From Pleionea sediminis (lineage in GTDB: Bacteria > Pseudomonadota > Gammaproteobacteria > Enterobacterales > Kangiellaceae), in NCBI RefSeq assembly GCF_007570825.1, contig NZ_SUNB01000008.1, positions 62,001 through 126,000 of the forward strand: a DNA stretch of 64,000 bases, given 5' to 3'. The notes beneath the pieces are model-generated. The model saw only the letters and a list, made by a program, of their open reading frames with translations, was not told the DNA's origin and searched no databases. Positions 1 through 9,533 of the stretch are shown here, in pieces. Position 1 is the stretch's first letter, and each line of letters starts with the position of its first letter. Made by a program: the position numbers and the translations under genes.

Positions 1-600
1 GTCAATAGACTTTGGCAAATGTATTGACTGAATACTTGACTCTGGATAGCCCAGAGTATTGTAAAGAGAAAAGCCTTTAGCACCCTCTTTCTTCGCAATA
101 TCAACGCGCAATACTTTAGAGAGCTTATCAGAAAGAATATTATAAGCTGAATCATAACGTTGCAGGAGTAAATCTTTATTGGGGTTGATAGATTCAAGGT
201 GCTCAAAATTAACAATGTCTGCATCCACCGAAGCTAATTCGGCTTTGGCTTCGGCTTCTTTTCGTTTTTGATTGATTTCTTTGTAAGCTTCGGCTGAGCG
301 TTTAATAAGCTCAACCGCATTAAGCGCTCGTTTAATATCTTTTGATGGTTCAAATAGCTCCTCTTGAAAATCAAAACCACTGCCTGAATCATCGAAAAAA
401 GAGTTGTCACTGTATTCGGCTTCGGGTAATTCTGTTTTATCGAATTCAGGTTCAACGGAATATGTGAAACTGGTTACTACGACATCTTTAATTGTCGGTG
501 ATGGTGTGTAATTGACCTTTTCGATATCTCGAGTGAAAGTTCGCTTACAGCCAGAAACAACGAGTACACAAAGGAATGCAAATAGTATTAGCTTTTTCAT
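1..600 (-). CDS. Lipoprotein of unknown function, C-terminus cut by the window edge
   Basis: The minus-strand frame is open from an ATG at 600 to the window edge, giving 200 codons with no stop. The N-terminus is a typical lipoprotein signal (MKKLILFAFLCVLVVSGC) with the lipobox cysteine at residue 18, so the protein should be exported and lipid-anchored. The middle is acidic and is followed by a lysine/glutamate-rich, probably helical stretch at about residues 90-130. I recognise no domain family. The missing C-terminus lies beyond base 1. Confidence 0.75.
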   Translation of the reverse strand, partial: MKKLILFAFLCVLVVSGCKRTFTRDIEKVNYTPSPTIKDVVVTSFTYSVEPEFDKTELPEAEYSDNSFFDDSGSGFDFQEELFEPSKDIKRALNAVELIKRSAEAYKEINQKRKEAEAKAELASVDADIVNFEHLESINPNKDLLLQRYDSAYNILSDKLSKVLRVDIAKKEGAKGFSLYNTLGYPESSIQSIHLPKSID

Positions 601-867
601 AGATGATTTTTCCGTGCGAAGACAAGTTTGCCTTAAAATAAGCGAGTCTATTATTTAACCTGCTCAAATATCGTCCCTATTATAATCCCCGGACTCGCTG
701 TACATCATTGGGAAAATTACCAAAACAAGTAGAAAAGAACTCAACCTTAAGTTGCCTTATATGAAATTGTCATCGAATAGCTAGCGACGCAACTTAACAG
801 GTGGGTTTTCTACGCAACTCCACTAACATTATTTGACCGCATTACAACACCAGTTCCCCCTATTCAA

Positions 868-1188
868 TCAAGAATCAACTTTTATCGCTCTATTTACTTG
901 TACTGGAGTACAACTTCCTTGCGTGATTTTATCGATAGTCAAATGGTAGCTTTCATTAACCCGCGGTGTTTCTTGAAATAAGTAGGTCTCAACATAAAAT
1001 TCTTCTTGGTCATCAGATAAAATCACCGATTCTTTTTCAACGCGAGTGACTTTTACAATAACTTCGTAGGTGACATAATCACAAGGGCCACCCTCCTTAA
1101 TTTGTCCGTTATCAACCAAATTATCGCACGCAATAACAAAGAAAACTAAAACGATACAGATAAATATTTTAATAGATTTCACACCCAT
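868..1188 (-). CDS. Small putative lipoprotein
   Basis: This 106-residue protein starts with MGVKSIKIFICIVLVFFVIAC, a basic start and hydrophobic core ending in a lipobox-like cysteine at residue 21, so it is probably a lipoprotein. The mature part is short, contains two further cysteines (in GGPCDY and QGSCTP) that could pair, and looks beta-rich. No family is recognised. It stands alone between the lipoprotein at the window edge and the diguanylate cyclase, all on the minus strand. Confidence 0.6.
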   Translation of the reverse strand: MGVKSIKIFICIVLVFFVIACDNLVDNGQIKEGGPCDYVTYEVIVKVTRVEKESVILSDDQEEFYVETYLFQETPRVNESYHLTIDKITQGSCTPVQVNRAIKVDS

Positions 1189-1282
1189 TATTCCTGTTAT
1201 TCATTTTTAAAACTTACTTTTTCAACATCATGGCAATTTTACTGTCGTCTATGACAACTGAATTTAACAGAAGAAACGACGC

Positions 1283-2932
1283 TCATTTAAACACAACTCG
1301 ATTGCGACCTTCATCTTTTGCTTGATACAACGCTTTATCAGCTTTTTCCAGCAAACCATTAAGGTCTTGTTGTTCGCTTATAAACTCGGTAACACCAATA
1401 CTAATGGTTACCAGTATGTCATTTGGCTTAGAAGCTTCAATCGAACTCCTCAATAAATTCGCCTTTTCGATTGCCTTTTCTTTATCACATCGATCGAGCA
1501 AAATGACAAACTCTTCACCGCCGATTCGAGCGACAATATCTTCAGAGCGACAATGTTTTTTTAACAGATTAGATACATTTTTTAGTATGATATCACCGAC
1601 AGGATGACCATAAGTATCATTGATAAGTTTGAACTTATCTAAATCAAGCACAAGCAAACACATTGGGAGATGGTATCTCGCGGCTTCTGCTATTTTCTTC
1701 GCAGCCATCGCATCAAGATAATGGCGGTTGTACAAGCCCGTTAGTGGATCGTGCATGGCCATTTTTTCATACTTTTCTTTACGTTGTCGTAATACCAATG
1801 TGGTTGTCAAAAATAATATAGTGATGATAAGTAACGTCAGAATTGATGAATAAAACCAAATGTAAACTTTATATTGCTCATAAACGCTAATAGGTTTATT
1901 TAGAAAAATGCTATTATTTGGAATGAGCTCCTCATTAATATTGAATTTTTTGACTAACTCATAATCAAAAATGTTATCCAAAGGACTCCCCACAATAGGA
2001 ATATCATCTGCTGGAACACCGTTTAATATTTGCAACGCCAATTTCCCAGCGACTTCGCCTTGAAAATTTGGACTGGTAACTTTTCCACCGACAACTCCTT
2101 GCCCGACAACATCCCAGATACAATAAGTAGGCTTGGAAGTGGACTCGGTTACCAACCGAACACTCTCTTTCGTTGTTAAAGTTGTACCTCTTGGTGTACG
2201 TAAATAAATAGCCCATAAAACTAATGTATTTTCAGGGGGACTAGCGAGTGTAAATTGTAAATCCTCAGGCGACATATTGTGGAAATAATGAATCTGAACA
2301 CGATTCGAGAATTTCCGTTCAACTTGTCGTATTAAGTTTTTAAATATATTTCCTGAACGTGTTTCATCAGTAATAGCAAGAATATTTTTTGTTTCAGGAT
2401 GGAGTTCCAGCATAAGCCTTATGGTTCCTTCAACATCATAAGACTCGTAAATACCAGTAATATTTTTCTGACCGCTTAATCGATCAGCGGGAAAAGCATT
2501 GAGACCGGAAAAGATAATCGGAGTATCTGGAAACAAGTCGTCACGATAATCTAATAAAAAATCGAGAGCATGATCATCGGAAGAAATAATGGCATCGAAT
2601 TTTACAAACTCGTAACGGGTCCGTAGTAATTCTTTTAACTGTCCAAAGTAAAAGTCACCCGAGCGGCGCTTGGTATCCATGTAGGTGACAAAGAGTTCAA
2701 CATCGTCTCTATCGTTAAAAACAGAATGAACGCCCGCCATGATTCTGTCGGTCCAATGAAATCCTTGATGATAAGCGTGCAAAACCAACACTCGCTTTTT
2801 CTTATCAATAGTATGGCCTTCAGGGCACAATAGTATGCCTAAAATCCCAATAAGACACAGAGCTTTTGAAATTCGACTCACATTCAAATTAAAAAACCAT
2901 AATATTATCAACAAGTTAAAACTTTCAAGCAC
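1283..2932 (-). CDS. Diguanylate cyclase with periplasmic ABC-substrate-binding-like sensor
   Basis: This 549-residue protein has an N-terminal hydrophobic segment (about 20-38), a periplasmic region (about 45-335) resembling the ABC substrate-binding (PF04392-like) fold, a transmembrane helix (354-380) and a GGDEF domain (395-549). The active loop reads GGEEF (471-475). An RxxD inhibitory site (R462-D465) sits five residues upstream, so product inhibition by c-di-GMP is expected. By family knowledge it makes c-di-GMP from two GTP in response to an unknown periplasmic ligand. The start is a GTG with a weak ribosome site. No EAL domain is present. Confidence 0.9.
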   Translation of the reverse strand: MLESFNLLIILWFFNLNVSRISKALCLIGILGILLCPEGHTIDKKKRVLVLHAYHQGFHWTDRIMAGVHSVFNDRDDVELFVTYMDTKRRSGDFYFGQLKELLRTRYEFVKFDAIISSDDHALDFLLDYRDDLFPDTPIIFSGLNAFPADRLSGQKNITGIYESYDVEGTIRLMLELHPETKNILAITDETRSGNIFKNLIRQVERKFSNRVQIHYFHNMSPEDLQFTLASPPENTLVLWAIYLRTPRGTTLTTKESVRLVTESTSKPTYCIWDVVGQGVVGGKVTSPNFQGEVAGKLALQILNGVPADDIPIVGSPLDNIFDYELVKKFNINEELIPNNSIFLNKPISVYEQYKVYIWFYSSILTLLIITILFLTTTLVLRQRKEKYEKMAMHDPLTGLYNRHYLDAMAAKKIAEAARYHLPMCLLVLDLDKFKLINDTYGHPVGDIILKNVSNLLKKHCRSEDIVARIGGEEFVILLDRCDKEKAIEKANLLRSSIEASKPNDILVTISIGVTEFISEQQDLNGLLEKADKALYQAKDEGRNRVVFK

Positions 2933-3187
2933 TTCTTGTTATTCCATGATTATAGGACAGTATATCGCCAAGCGAGAAACACTGAATTCAACTATTTTCT
3001 AAAGCCTGCGGCTCAATGAGTGATGTTTTTCGACTAAGTTATTAAAGAAAGAATTAATTTGAGAATAGAATACAGTTGACACAGTATTTTGTGCCTGTAG
3101 CGAAATTAGCTCTTAAAGCCATTTTAAATCAACACCATTGAATAATTAAATATTGCCCCCATTTAATCGATTACACTGACAAGATGA

Positions 3188-3688
3188 ATGAAAAGTGGAT
3201 ATTACTCTAAAACGATGTTGTTCCTAAAACGCTCAATTGCTTTACTCCTCATGATCGTGTGCGTATTACTAACGTTCACTGTTCAAGTGGAGTCAGAAAC
3301 AGTATCAAGTAACACTGTCATTTCTTCTTTAAACGATAGTTTTCAATCAGTTCACGAGTACGTTGGGCTGCAAAAAAACCAGAAAAACATTTCAGAAACA
3401 ATTGGGTCAGACACCAACCTTGGTAAACATGTTGATTTATTTCTGCCCTTAAATTCGGTTTCTCAGCTGAATGCAATGTTGTTTCAAGCGAGTCAGCAAA
3501 GTTATCCTCTCTACTGGTTAACAGTTCAGTTTTATCCTCCCGATCTTTCTTTAGCCCGTTTACAGCACTCTGAAAAAAGTACTGACCAGGAACCCTGGTT
3601 TTTGCAGGCGTCTTTAAATAATGGCGCTCGTATGGCTGGCTGGAAAGACAGTAATTTACTTTATACCGCACGAATTACTTATCATTAA
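3188..3688 (+). CDS. Small exported protein of unknown function
   Basis: The 166-residue frame has a basic start and a hydrophobic segment (LLLMIVCVLLTFTVQV) that looks like a signal peptide or membrane anchor. An internal ATG at 3218, just before that segment, is an equally good start. The remaining 120 residues are polar with no recognised motif. It lies about 210 nt upstream of secD on the same strand but is not obviously linked to it. A 117-residue frame on the opposite strand covers the same bases. I prefer this one because of the signal sequence. Confidence 0.5.
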   Translation: MKSGYYSKTMLFLKRSIALLLMIVCVLLTFTVQVESETVSSNTVISSLNDSFQSVHEYVGLQKNQKNISETIGSDTNLGKHVDLFLPLNSVSQLNAMLFQASQQSYPLYWLTVQFYPPDLSLARLQHSEKSTDQEPWFLQASLNNGARMAGWKDSNLLYTARITYH

Positions 3689-3901
3689 ATTCATTTCAAT
3701 AAATCTGTTAACAAAACGACGCCTTTGGAACTTGTTAGTGCGATGAAAGCACATTCTCCATCGGCTATGTCGTAACACTATTAATTCAATTTAAACGGTC
3801 ATCAACGTGCTTCAAACCCTATTTGAAGCACGCTGCGACAGCCAGTTTCAGTAATCCAAAACGTTTTACTGCAGAGGGTTAATGACCGTGGTGAGGATTT
3901 T

Positions 3902-5734
3902 ATGAAAAATTTTAATCAAGAGAAAACACAAAGTTCATTCTCGCGTTATTCGAAATGGCATTACCTGATAGTAATTATTTCACTGACGTTTTTTATCATA
4001 CACGCACTTCCTAATTTTTATCAGTCCAAAGACGTGCTGGTCATGACTCCTTCGAACACTATGGCTTCGACAATTGATATTAAATCTCTACAGCGAGATC
4101 TGAGTCAGAAGGGATTTAATCTTGAGTCAATCCATCAGAGCGACCAAGTTTATACGATAACTCACGATTCGAGTCGTAAAAGCACTGAGCTTAATCAGCT
4201 TTTAGTGAAGAAATACGGCAGTAATTATCACATAAAAATCGAGACACAGGATCAACGACCACAATGGATGAAGTCTCTCGACTTGTCTCCTATTAAACTG
4301 GGCCTGGACTTGAATGGAGGCGTATTGTTTATACTCAACGTCGATCTCGATAAAGCTTTTGAGGAAAGAATAAAACATATAAAGTTAATGATCGACTCTG
4401 TGGCTCGTAACAACCAATTATATGGCATCCAATTTGTTCATCAAAAGTCTGATGAAATCGTTATAAAATATCAAAAGACAAAAGACTTTAAAATTATTCA
4501 AGAAAAAATCACTTCCAGCTTTCCTGGAGTAACTTTCCAGTTCGCCAATAAAAACCAGGTGGTACTCTCCTATACCGCAAAGGAAAAAAGTAAGTTTGTA
4601 AAAGAAGTAATGCAGCAAACATTAACCACACTACGCGGACGCATAGAGGAACTCGGAATTACCGAAGCGGTAACCCAACGCCAGGGAGACCATCGAATTC
4701 GCATTGAACTTCCTGGTGTTAAAGATCCTTCCGAAGCTCGACGAATTATAGGAGCAACAGCTTCGTTAGAGTTTTATCAACCACAAGTTAATAGTAATAA
4801 AACATTCAATACCGACAACGGCGAACCTGTTCGGGTTGATCCGATTCCAATCTTTACTGGTGAGAATATTAAAAATGCGCATGCCGGTCGAGATGAATTT
4901 GGTATACCTCTCGTTAATTTGACCTTGGATAATGTAGGTGGCGATAAAATGTTAAAGTTTTCATCCCAAAACATCGGTCGTCCCATTATCACGGTTTACT
5001 CTGAGTATTATCAAAATTCGAATGGCGACGTAAATAAGAAAAGTCGCATAATTAATATTGCAACCATTCAACAAGAGCTGGGCTCACGCTTCAGTATTAC
5101 TAATATGTCAAGTACGCAAAAGGCTCACGACTTAGCATTAATTTTACGAGCGGGCTCACTATCAGCACCAATTACTATAGATAAAGAACAGACGACCAGT
5201 GCTACTCTAGGTGAAGAAAACATTATCAATGGATTATCCGCGTTGCTTTTAGGTTTTGGTATTACCTTTGCGTTTATGGCTTTATGGTATCGGCGACTAG
5301 GACTTATCGCAAACTGCTCGCTAATATTCAACTTATTGTGCTTAGTCGGTTTAATGTCAATGTTACCGGGGGCCGTGCTGACTTTACCTGGAATCGCCGG
5401 CCTGGTTCTGACAGTAGGAATCGCTGTTGATATGAACGTACTCATTTTCGAAAGAATTAAGGATGAACGAAGAAAGAGCCTCAGCTGGCCACTCGCCATT
5501 GAACAAGGATATAAAAACGCCTTTGTCGCAATTCTCGATGCGAATATAACAACGTTAATTGCAGCTTTTATCTTGTTTACTATTGGTTATGGACCAATTA
5601 AAGGATTCGCCGTCACTTTAGGCCTTGGGGTATTAACCAGCTTATTTACCGGCCTCTTTATCGCCAAAATGTTAACCCATTTAATTTTCGGGTTCGCTCG
5701 ACGTCATCATTTTACATCAGGAGTTAAGTTATGA
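3902..5734 (+). CDS. secD: Protein translocase subunit SecD
   Basis: This 610-residue SecD is close to the usual length of about 615. It has an N-terminal membrane helix (20-38), the SecD signature LGLDLNGG (133-140), a periplasmic P1 region with LRGRIEELGI and RIELPGV, and a C-terminal block of about five membrane helices (about 435-595). That block includes the proton-relay motif VGIAVDMNVLIFERIKDE with its aspartate. SecDF uses proton flux to pull preproteins through SecYEG. A GAGG ribosome site precedes the ATG. It overlaps secF by 4 bp. yajC, tgt and queA, the usual upstream neighbours, are absent, so this may be a second SecDF set. Confidence 0.93.
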   Translation: MKNFNQEKTQSSFSRYSKWHYLIVIISLTFFIIHALPNFYQSKDVLVMTPSNTMASTIDIKSLQRDLSQKGFNLESIHQSDQVYTITHDSSRKSTELNQLLVKKYGSNYHIKIETQDQRPQWMKSLDLSPIKLGLDLNGGVLFILNVDLDKAFEERIKHIKLMIDSVARNNQLYGIQFVHQKSDEIVIKYQKTKDFKIIQEKITSSFPGVTFQFANKNQVVLSYTAKEKSKFVKEVMQQTLTTLRGRIEELGITEAVTQRQGDHRIRIELPGVKDPSEARRIIGATASLEFYQPQVNSNKTFNTDNGEPVRVDPIPIFTGENIKNAHAGRDEFGIPLVNLTLDNVGGDKMLKFSSQNIGRPIITVYSEYYQNSNGDVNKKSRIINIATIQQELGSRFSITNMSSTQKAHDLALILRAGSLSAPITIDKEQTTSATLGEENIINGLSALLLGFGITFAFMALWYRRLGLIANCSLIFNLLCLVGLMSMLPGAVLTLPGIAGLVLTVGIAVDMNVLIFERIKDERRKSLSWPLAIEQGYKNAFVAILDANITTLIAAFILFTIGYGPIKGFAVTLGLGVLTSLFTGLFIAKMLTHLIFGFARRHHFTSGVKL

Positions 5735-6681
5735 ACTTATTACTCGATAAATATTCTTTCATTCGCTATTTTAGTTTCGGCCTTGCCATTATTATGATGG
5801 TAACTTCAATCATTGGACTTTCGACCAAAGGGTTAAACTACGGCATTGACTTTACCGGTGGGTTTTTAACGGAATTCTCAACCAGTTTACCGGTTGAACG
5901 GACACGGATGCAGCAAGAACTGGAGTCGATTCTTCCAAATGACTTTATCCTAACGACATCGAATGACTCTACACATTGGACCTTGCGTGAGCCACCTGTC
6001 ACTGAAGATCATAATCATACAGAACAAACAGAAAGCCATATATGGTTAGAAAAAATTCAAGAAATGCCATACTTCAAGCAGTCTAATATCAATATCGAAT
6101 GGCTTGATTCCGACTTTATGGGCTCACAAATAGGACAAGAACTCAAAGAACAAGGAGGACTCGCATTACTAACTACTATGCTACTTATTTTGCTCTATCT
6201 GGCATTTCGGTTTGAATGGCGATTTTCAGTAAGCTCAATTTTTGCGTTGTTTCATGATGTGACGATAGTACTTGGTGTTTTTGCCTGGACGCAAGTTGAG
6301 TTTAACCTGACCGTTCTTGCTAGCTTATTGGCTATTATCGGTTATTCACTAAATGACTCAATTATTATTGCTGATCGCATTCGGGAACTAATGATGCAAA
6401 ATAGTCACCATTCCCTTAGCAAAATAATTAATTTAGCGATTCAATCAACAATAACTCGAACTCTCATTACATCCGGAACGACACTGGCGACAATCGCTTC
6501 AATTGGTTGGCTTGCAGGAGAATCAATGCATGGCTTTTCATTGGCCTTATTTGTCGGAATTCTGGTGGGCACACTATCTTCGATCTGCATTTCGGCAACC
6601 TTACCCGAGTTTCTAGGCTTAAGTGTCGATTATTACAAGAAACGTCGTGAAGAGGCAGAGGCTTTTTCGACATCACCGTGA
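5731..6681 (+). CDS. secF: Protein translocase subunit SecF
   Basis: This 316-residue protein has the SecF N-terminal helix, the GIDFTGG motif, a periplasmic loop containing a His/Glu/Thr-rich insert (near DHNHTEQTESH), and five C-terminal helices. The family motif LNDSIIIADRIRE includes the conserved Asp and Arg of the proton channel. Its ATG overlaps the secD stop (ATGA), so the two are translationally coupled, with AGGAG just upstream. A strong intrinsic terminator follows at 6733-6762. The loop insert is not something I recall in canonical SecF and fits a divergent paralogue. Confidence 0.93.
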   Translation: MNLLLDKYSFIRYFSFGLAIIMMVTSIIGLSTKGLNYGIDFTGGFLTEFSTSLPVERTRMQQELESILPNDFILTTSNDSTHWTLREPPVTEDHNHTEQTESHIWLEKIQEMPYFKQSNINIEWLDSDFMGSQIGQELKEQGGLALLTTMLLILLYLAFRFEWRFSVSSIFALFHDVTIVLGVFAWTQVEFNLTVLASLLAIIGYSLNDSIIIADRIRELMMQNSHHSLSKIINLAIQSTITRTLITSGTTLATIASIGWLAGESMHGFSLALFVGILVGTLSSICISATLPEFLGLSVDYYKKRREEAEAFSTSP

Positions 6682-6732
6682 AATCAATACTGGCTTTTTG
6701 AATGACTCGAGAACAATATGGCCGGGTCATAT

Positions 6733-6766
6733 AAAAGGAAGTCGTAAACATGACTTCCTTTTACTA
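6733..6766 (+). terminator. Intrinsic terminator after secDF
   Basis: A perfect 11-bp stem (AAAAGGAAGTC at 6733-6743 with GACTTCCTTTT at 6752-6762) encloses an 8-nt loop and ends in a T run. It lies 51 bp downstream of the secF stop and should end the secD-secF transcript. Confidence 0.8.
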
Positions 6767-7105
6767 TCTCTTAATATAATAAACTTAGCTGAAAAAATCT
6801 TTATTTTACTCACCATTTGAGATAAATGTTATATATCTCTGCTACTTACATAAAACTTAACTCTTTTGAAATATATGCCAAATAATATTCTTATCTAAAA
6901 TCTCAAAAGACTAAGGTAGCTCTTTGTGAGTAGACACTGCAGATGATACATCATATATTGCACCTTTCTAGCCTATTAATCATTAGAAAAACATTTGTTT
7001 GCGAGATTAGACGTATAAAGGAGTTATCTCTTTAAAACTCTGTTAGTCAACACATCTTCAGAAAAAACAATAAATTCAATAGCTATACTACTAAGTCATA
7101 AATCA
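6767..7105. other. Intergenic region before the membrane regulator
   Basis: This is AT-rich sequence between the secDF terminator and the regulator start, presumably holding the regulator promoter. I see no convincing -35/-10 pair, no structured RNA and no short gene. Confidence 0.4.
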
Positions 7106-9208
7106 ATGAACAAAGTATTTAACTGTGAAGGAATACAAGGAGAGAACGAACTCACCCCAAGAGAATATTTCATTGATCCCAAAAAAAGTTCAGAAACCAA
7201 CCAACAGGAACACCTCCTCCAGAACATCGTTATACAAGATGAATGGATTTATTGTAGCGAGAAAAGAAGCCTAACCTATAAGAACCAACCTTCGGTAAAA
7301 TTAAGAGAAAAAACCGCCTTGGTCCTTAATATTCTAATTGAAAGAAATTGTAATTTGGTTAAAAGTGAAGAGTTTTTTCAACGCGTCTGGGAAGGACGTC
7401 AAGTTAGTGAAAATGTTCTAAAACAAAGCATTAAAGAGTTACGCAGCTATTTAAAGGATAATAAAAAGTCACTTATTAAAACAATTCCTCGAAAGGGATA
7501 TCGTTTACATGCCAATATAATGTATAAACGTCGTAAATTACCGCATTATGAAACCATCAATCAAACTGCATCAAAGACTAAAGAAAATGATACGGGCATA
7601 AAAAGCAAGCCATATACGGCGATATCTTCTAAATCAGAATACAACTTTAAACTCGTGTCTAAACACCTGTTCTCTAAATTAATTAGAAAAATATTACCGT
7701 ATCAAATTGAACGAATGTCGATAGTCAGATCTATCACTTTTTTACTGTTATCGCTACTAGCCTCCACGAGCACTTATCTATACTTGCAGATGAATAAAAG
7801 AGTAGAAAGGCAATCATTAAAGGTTAGTGAAATTCAATCGAAGAAAAACTTCTATCAAGACATTCTCGTTAGATATCAAAACTCACCAAAACAAGATAGG
7901 AGCACATTAAAAACAATATTGAAAAAGTCTCTTAGTCAAATTGATGCTTTTGTAGGTCCTGATGCCGAAAAAATTGGCATGCTTGACGGTTTAATGGAGC
8001 TCTATACATTATCGGGATTTTATGAAGAGTCTCAAATAATCGTAAGTCGTATTGAAACCTTGATTGAAGTTTTGTACGGACCTCATTCACGAGAATCGAT
8101 TAAAATGCAATTTGATATCATAAACTTATTAATTGAACTCAACCATCGACAAGAGGCACTCACTTTATCGCAAACAACCCTAAAACAGGTCCAAAAATAT
8201 CACAGAGATAATCAGTATTTGCTCGCCAAAGCATACTACTATTCTGGTAAAAGCCACTTACACTGCGTCGCTCCCTATTGCAACCGCTCAGAAAGCTTAA
8301 TTATTGGAGAACAAGTTACTCGAAAGTCTCTCGCAATATACAAGAATATACTCAATTCAAATGCCATTGAAATCGCAGACACCTTGTGGCTACTAAATTG
8401 GTTTGTTTGGGATCAAAGTGAAAAAATAAGAATAAGTGAGCAAGCTTTAAACATCTATAAAGAAACATATGGTTTGTTACATGAGAAAACAGCGAGTGGG
8501 CTAGAGCAACTCAGTCGGACTTTAACTTTTTGGAATCAGGAGTGGGAGCTCGGTGAAAAAATGCTGTTACAAGCTTTCGACATAAGGAAGAGTTTGTATC
8601 CAAACATTCATCCAGAAATGGCTAAAATACATGGGTATTTAGGTGAGCACTATTTTATGACCGGTCAGCTTGATACTGCTGTTCATCATTTAAAGGAAGC
8701 CATAGAAATTACGACTGAAAGCATGGGTGAAGGAAATGACCAAAACATCAAAAATATTATGCTTATTTCACGTTCTCAACTCTATCAAGATAATATTGTT
8801 GATGCGAATCAATGGATAAATCTGGCCCTTGATATTATTCAACGTCATAAATTAACTCCGTCTGATATTATTTATGATGCGGTACTGACAACTCAGATAA
8901 GAATCTCCGTAGCACGGAATGAAAAAATGAGTCTTAATGCTATCCGACAAGCAATGGATAGTGCAAAAAACAAATTCAGAGCCCTAAAATATATAATGCT
9001 ACATGAATATCAAACAATGCTTCTGTTGCATTACTCAGATAATTCTAATGATAAGTATTTTGAAAATTTAAAACGCATCAAAAATGGGTTAACGCCTTCA
9101 AACAGATACCTTTACCGCACGGATTACAAATATCTTAAAAAGAGAGCAATAAGCCTTTGTTCAACTATTAGCGAATCAAACTGTTTAAAAATCAGACAAG
9201 CACTCTAA
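7106..9208 (+). CDS. CadC/ToxR-like membrane regulator: winged helix, TM helix, TPR-like region
   Basis: This 700-residue protein has an OmpR/PhoB-type winged-helix domain (about 44-140; wing motif TIPRKGYRL, helix with SENVLKQSIKELR), a lysine-rich linker, one transmembrane helix (206-227) and a long C-terminal helical region with tetratricopeptide-like repeats. The family (CadC, ToxR and relatives) binds DNA in the cytoplasm and senses through the C-terminal domain across the membrane. No receiver domain is present. The next gene downstream encodes a secreted discoidin-like protein with a palindromic site in front, which makes it a plausible but unproven target. Confidence 0.85.
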   Translation: MNKVFNCEGIQGENELTPREYFIDPKKSSETNQQEHLLQNIVIQDEWIYCSEKRSLTYKNQPSVKLREKTALVLNILIERNCNLVKSEEFFQRVWEGRQVSENVLKQSIKELRSYLKDNKKSLIKTIPRKGYRLHANIMYKRRKLPHYETINQTASKTKENDTGIKSKPYTAISSKSEYNFKLVSKHLFSKLIRKILPYQIERMSIVRSITFLLLSLLASTSTYLYLQMNKRVERQSLKVSEIQSKKNFYQDILVRYQNSPKQDRSTLKTILKKSLSQIDAFVGPDAEKIGMLDGLMELYTLSGFYEESQIIVSRIETLIEVLYGPHSRESIKMQFDIINLLIELNHRQEALTLSQTTLKQVQKYHRDNQYLLAKAYYYSGKSHLHCVAPYCNRSESLIIGEQVTRKSLAIYKNILNSNAIEIADTLWLLNWFVWDQSEKIRISEQALNIYKETYGLLHEKTASGLEQLSRTLTFWNQEWELGEKMLLQAFDIRKSLYPNIHPEMAKIHGYLGEHYFMTGQLDTAVHHLKEAIEITTESMGEGNDQNIKNIMLISRSQLYQDNIVDANQWINLALDIIQRHKLTPSDIIYDAVLTTQIRISVARNEKMSLNAIRQAMDSAKNKFRALKYIMLHEYQTMLLLHYSDNSNDKYFENLKRIKNGLTPSNRYLYRTDYKYLKKRAISLCSTISESNCLKIRQAL

Positions 9209-9533
9209 GTCACTCTAAAAACTTCAAATCTCAATACACATTTCATATTTGGCTTTTCCTTTTGGTAATCAAATTAAACAAGTTCACTTTCTCATACATT
9301 CCTTCAATAGGATATGAAATACAAACTTGTGAAATTTCACAAAATCGCAAACTTATGAAAATTATTTCAAGTCAATTTCATAATTTCATAGCGCATTTTC
9401 GATTACTTTCTCACTGCGTTGCTTGAGGACGCATTTCAACTTTAATGGTTTTAAGCAATGAACAACCTAATAACTAAAAAAACAAATCAAAACATTTGAT
9501 GCCTTTTTACAACTATAAAAATTTGGAGAAATT
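9209..9533. other. Regulatory intergenic region upstream of the discoidin-like gene
   Basis: The region holds a perfect palindrome (9327-9342), followed within 60 bp by several near-repeats of the form TATGAAA, ATTTCA and TTTCATA. A GGAG ribosome site sits just before the gene at 9534. No gene is seen here. Confidence 0.5.
9327..9342. promoter_or_regulatory. 16-bp perfect palindrome, candidate operator
   Basis: TTGTGAAATTTCACAA is a perfect inverted repeat. The half site TGTGA resembles CRP, but the spacer is 4 bp instead of the 6 bp of a CRP site. It may serve another dimeric regulator, for example the winged-helix protein encoded upstream. It lies about 190 bp before the discoidin-like gene. 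Confidence 0.5.

Noticed and set aside
3318-3671. 117-codon minus-strand frame opposite the small exported protein
   Set aside because: The plus-strand frame has a signal peptide; this one has no recognisable feature.
9327-9342. CRP binding site
   Set aside because: The half sites TGTGA/TCACA are separated by 4 bp, not the 6 bp of a CRP site.
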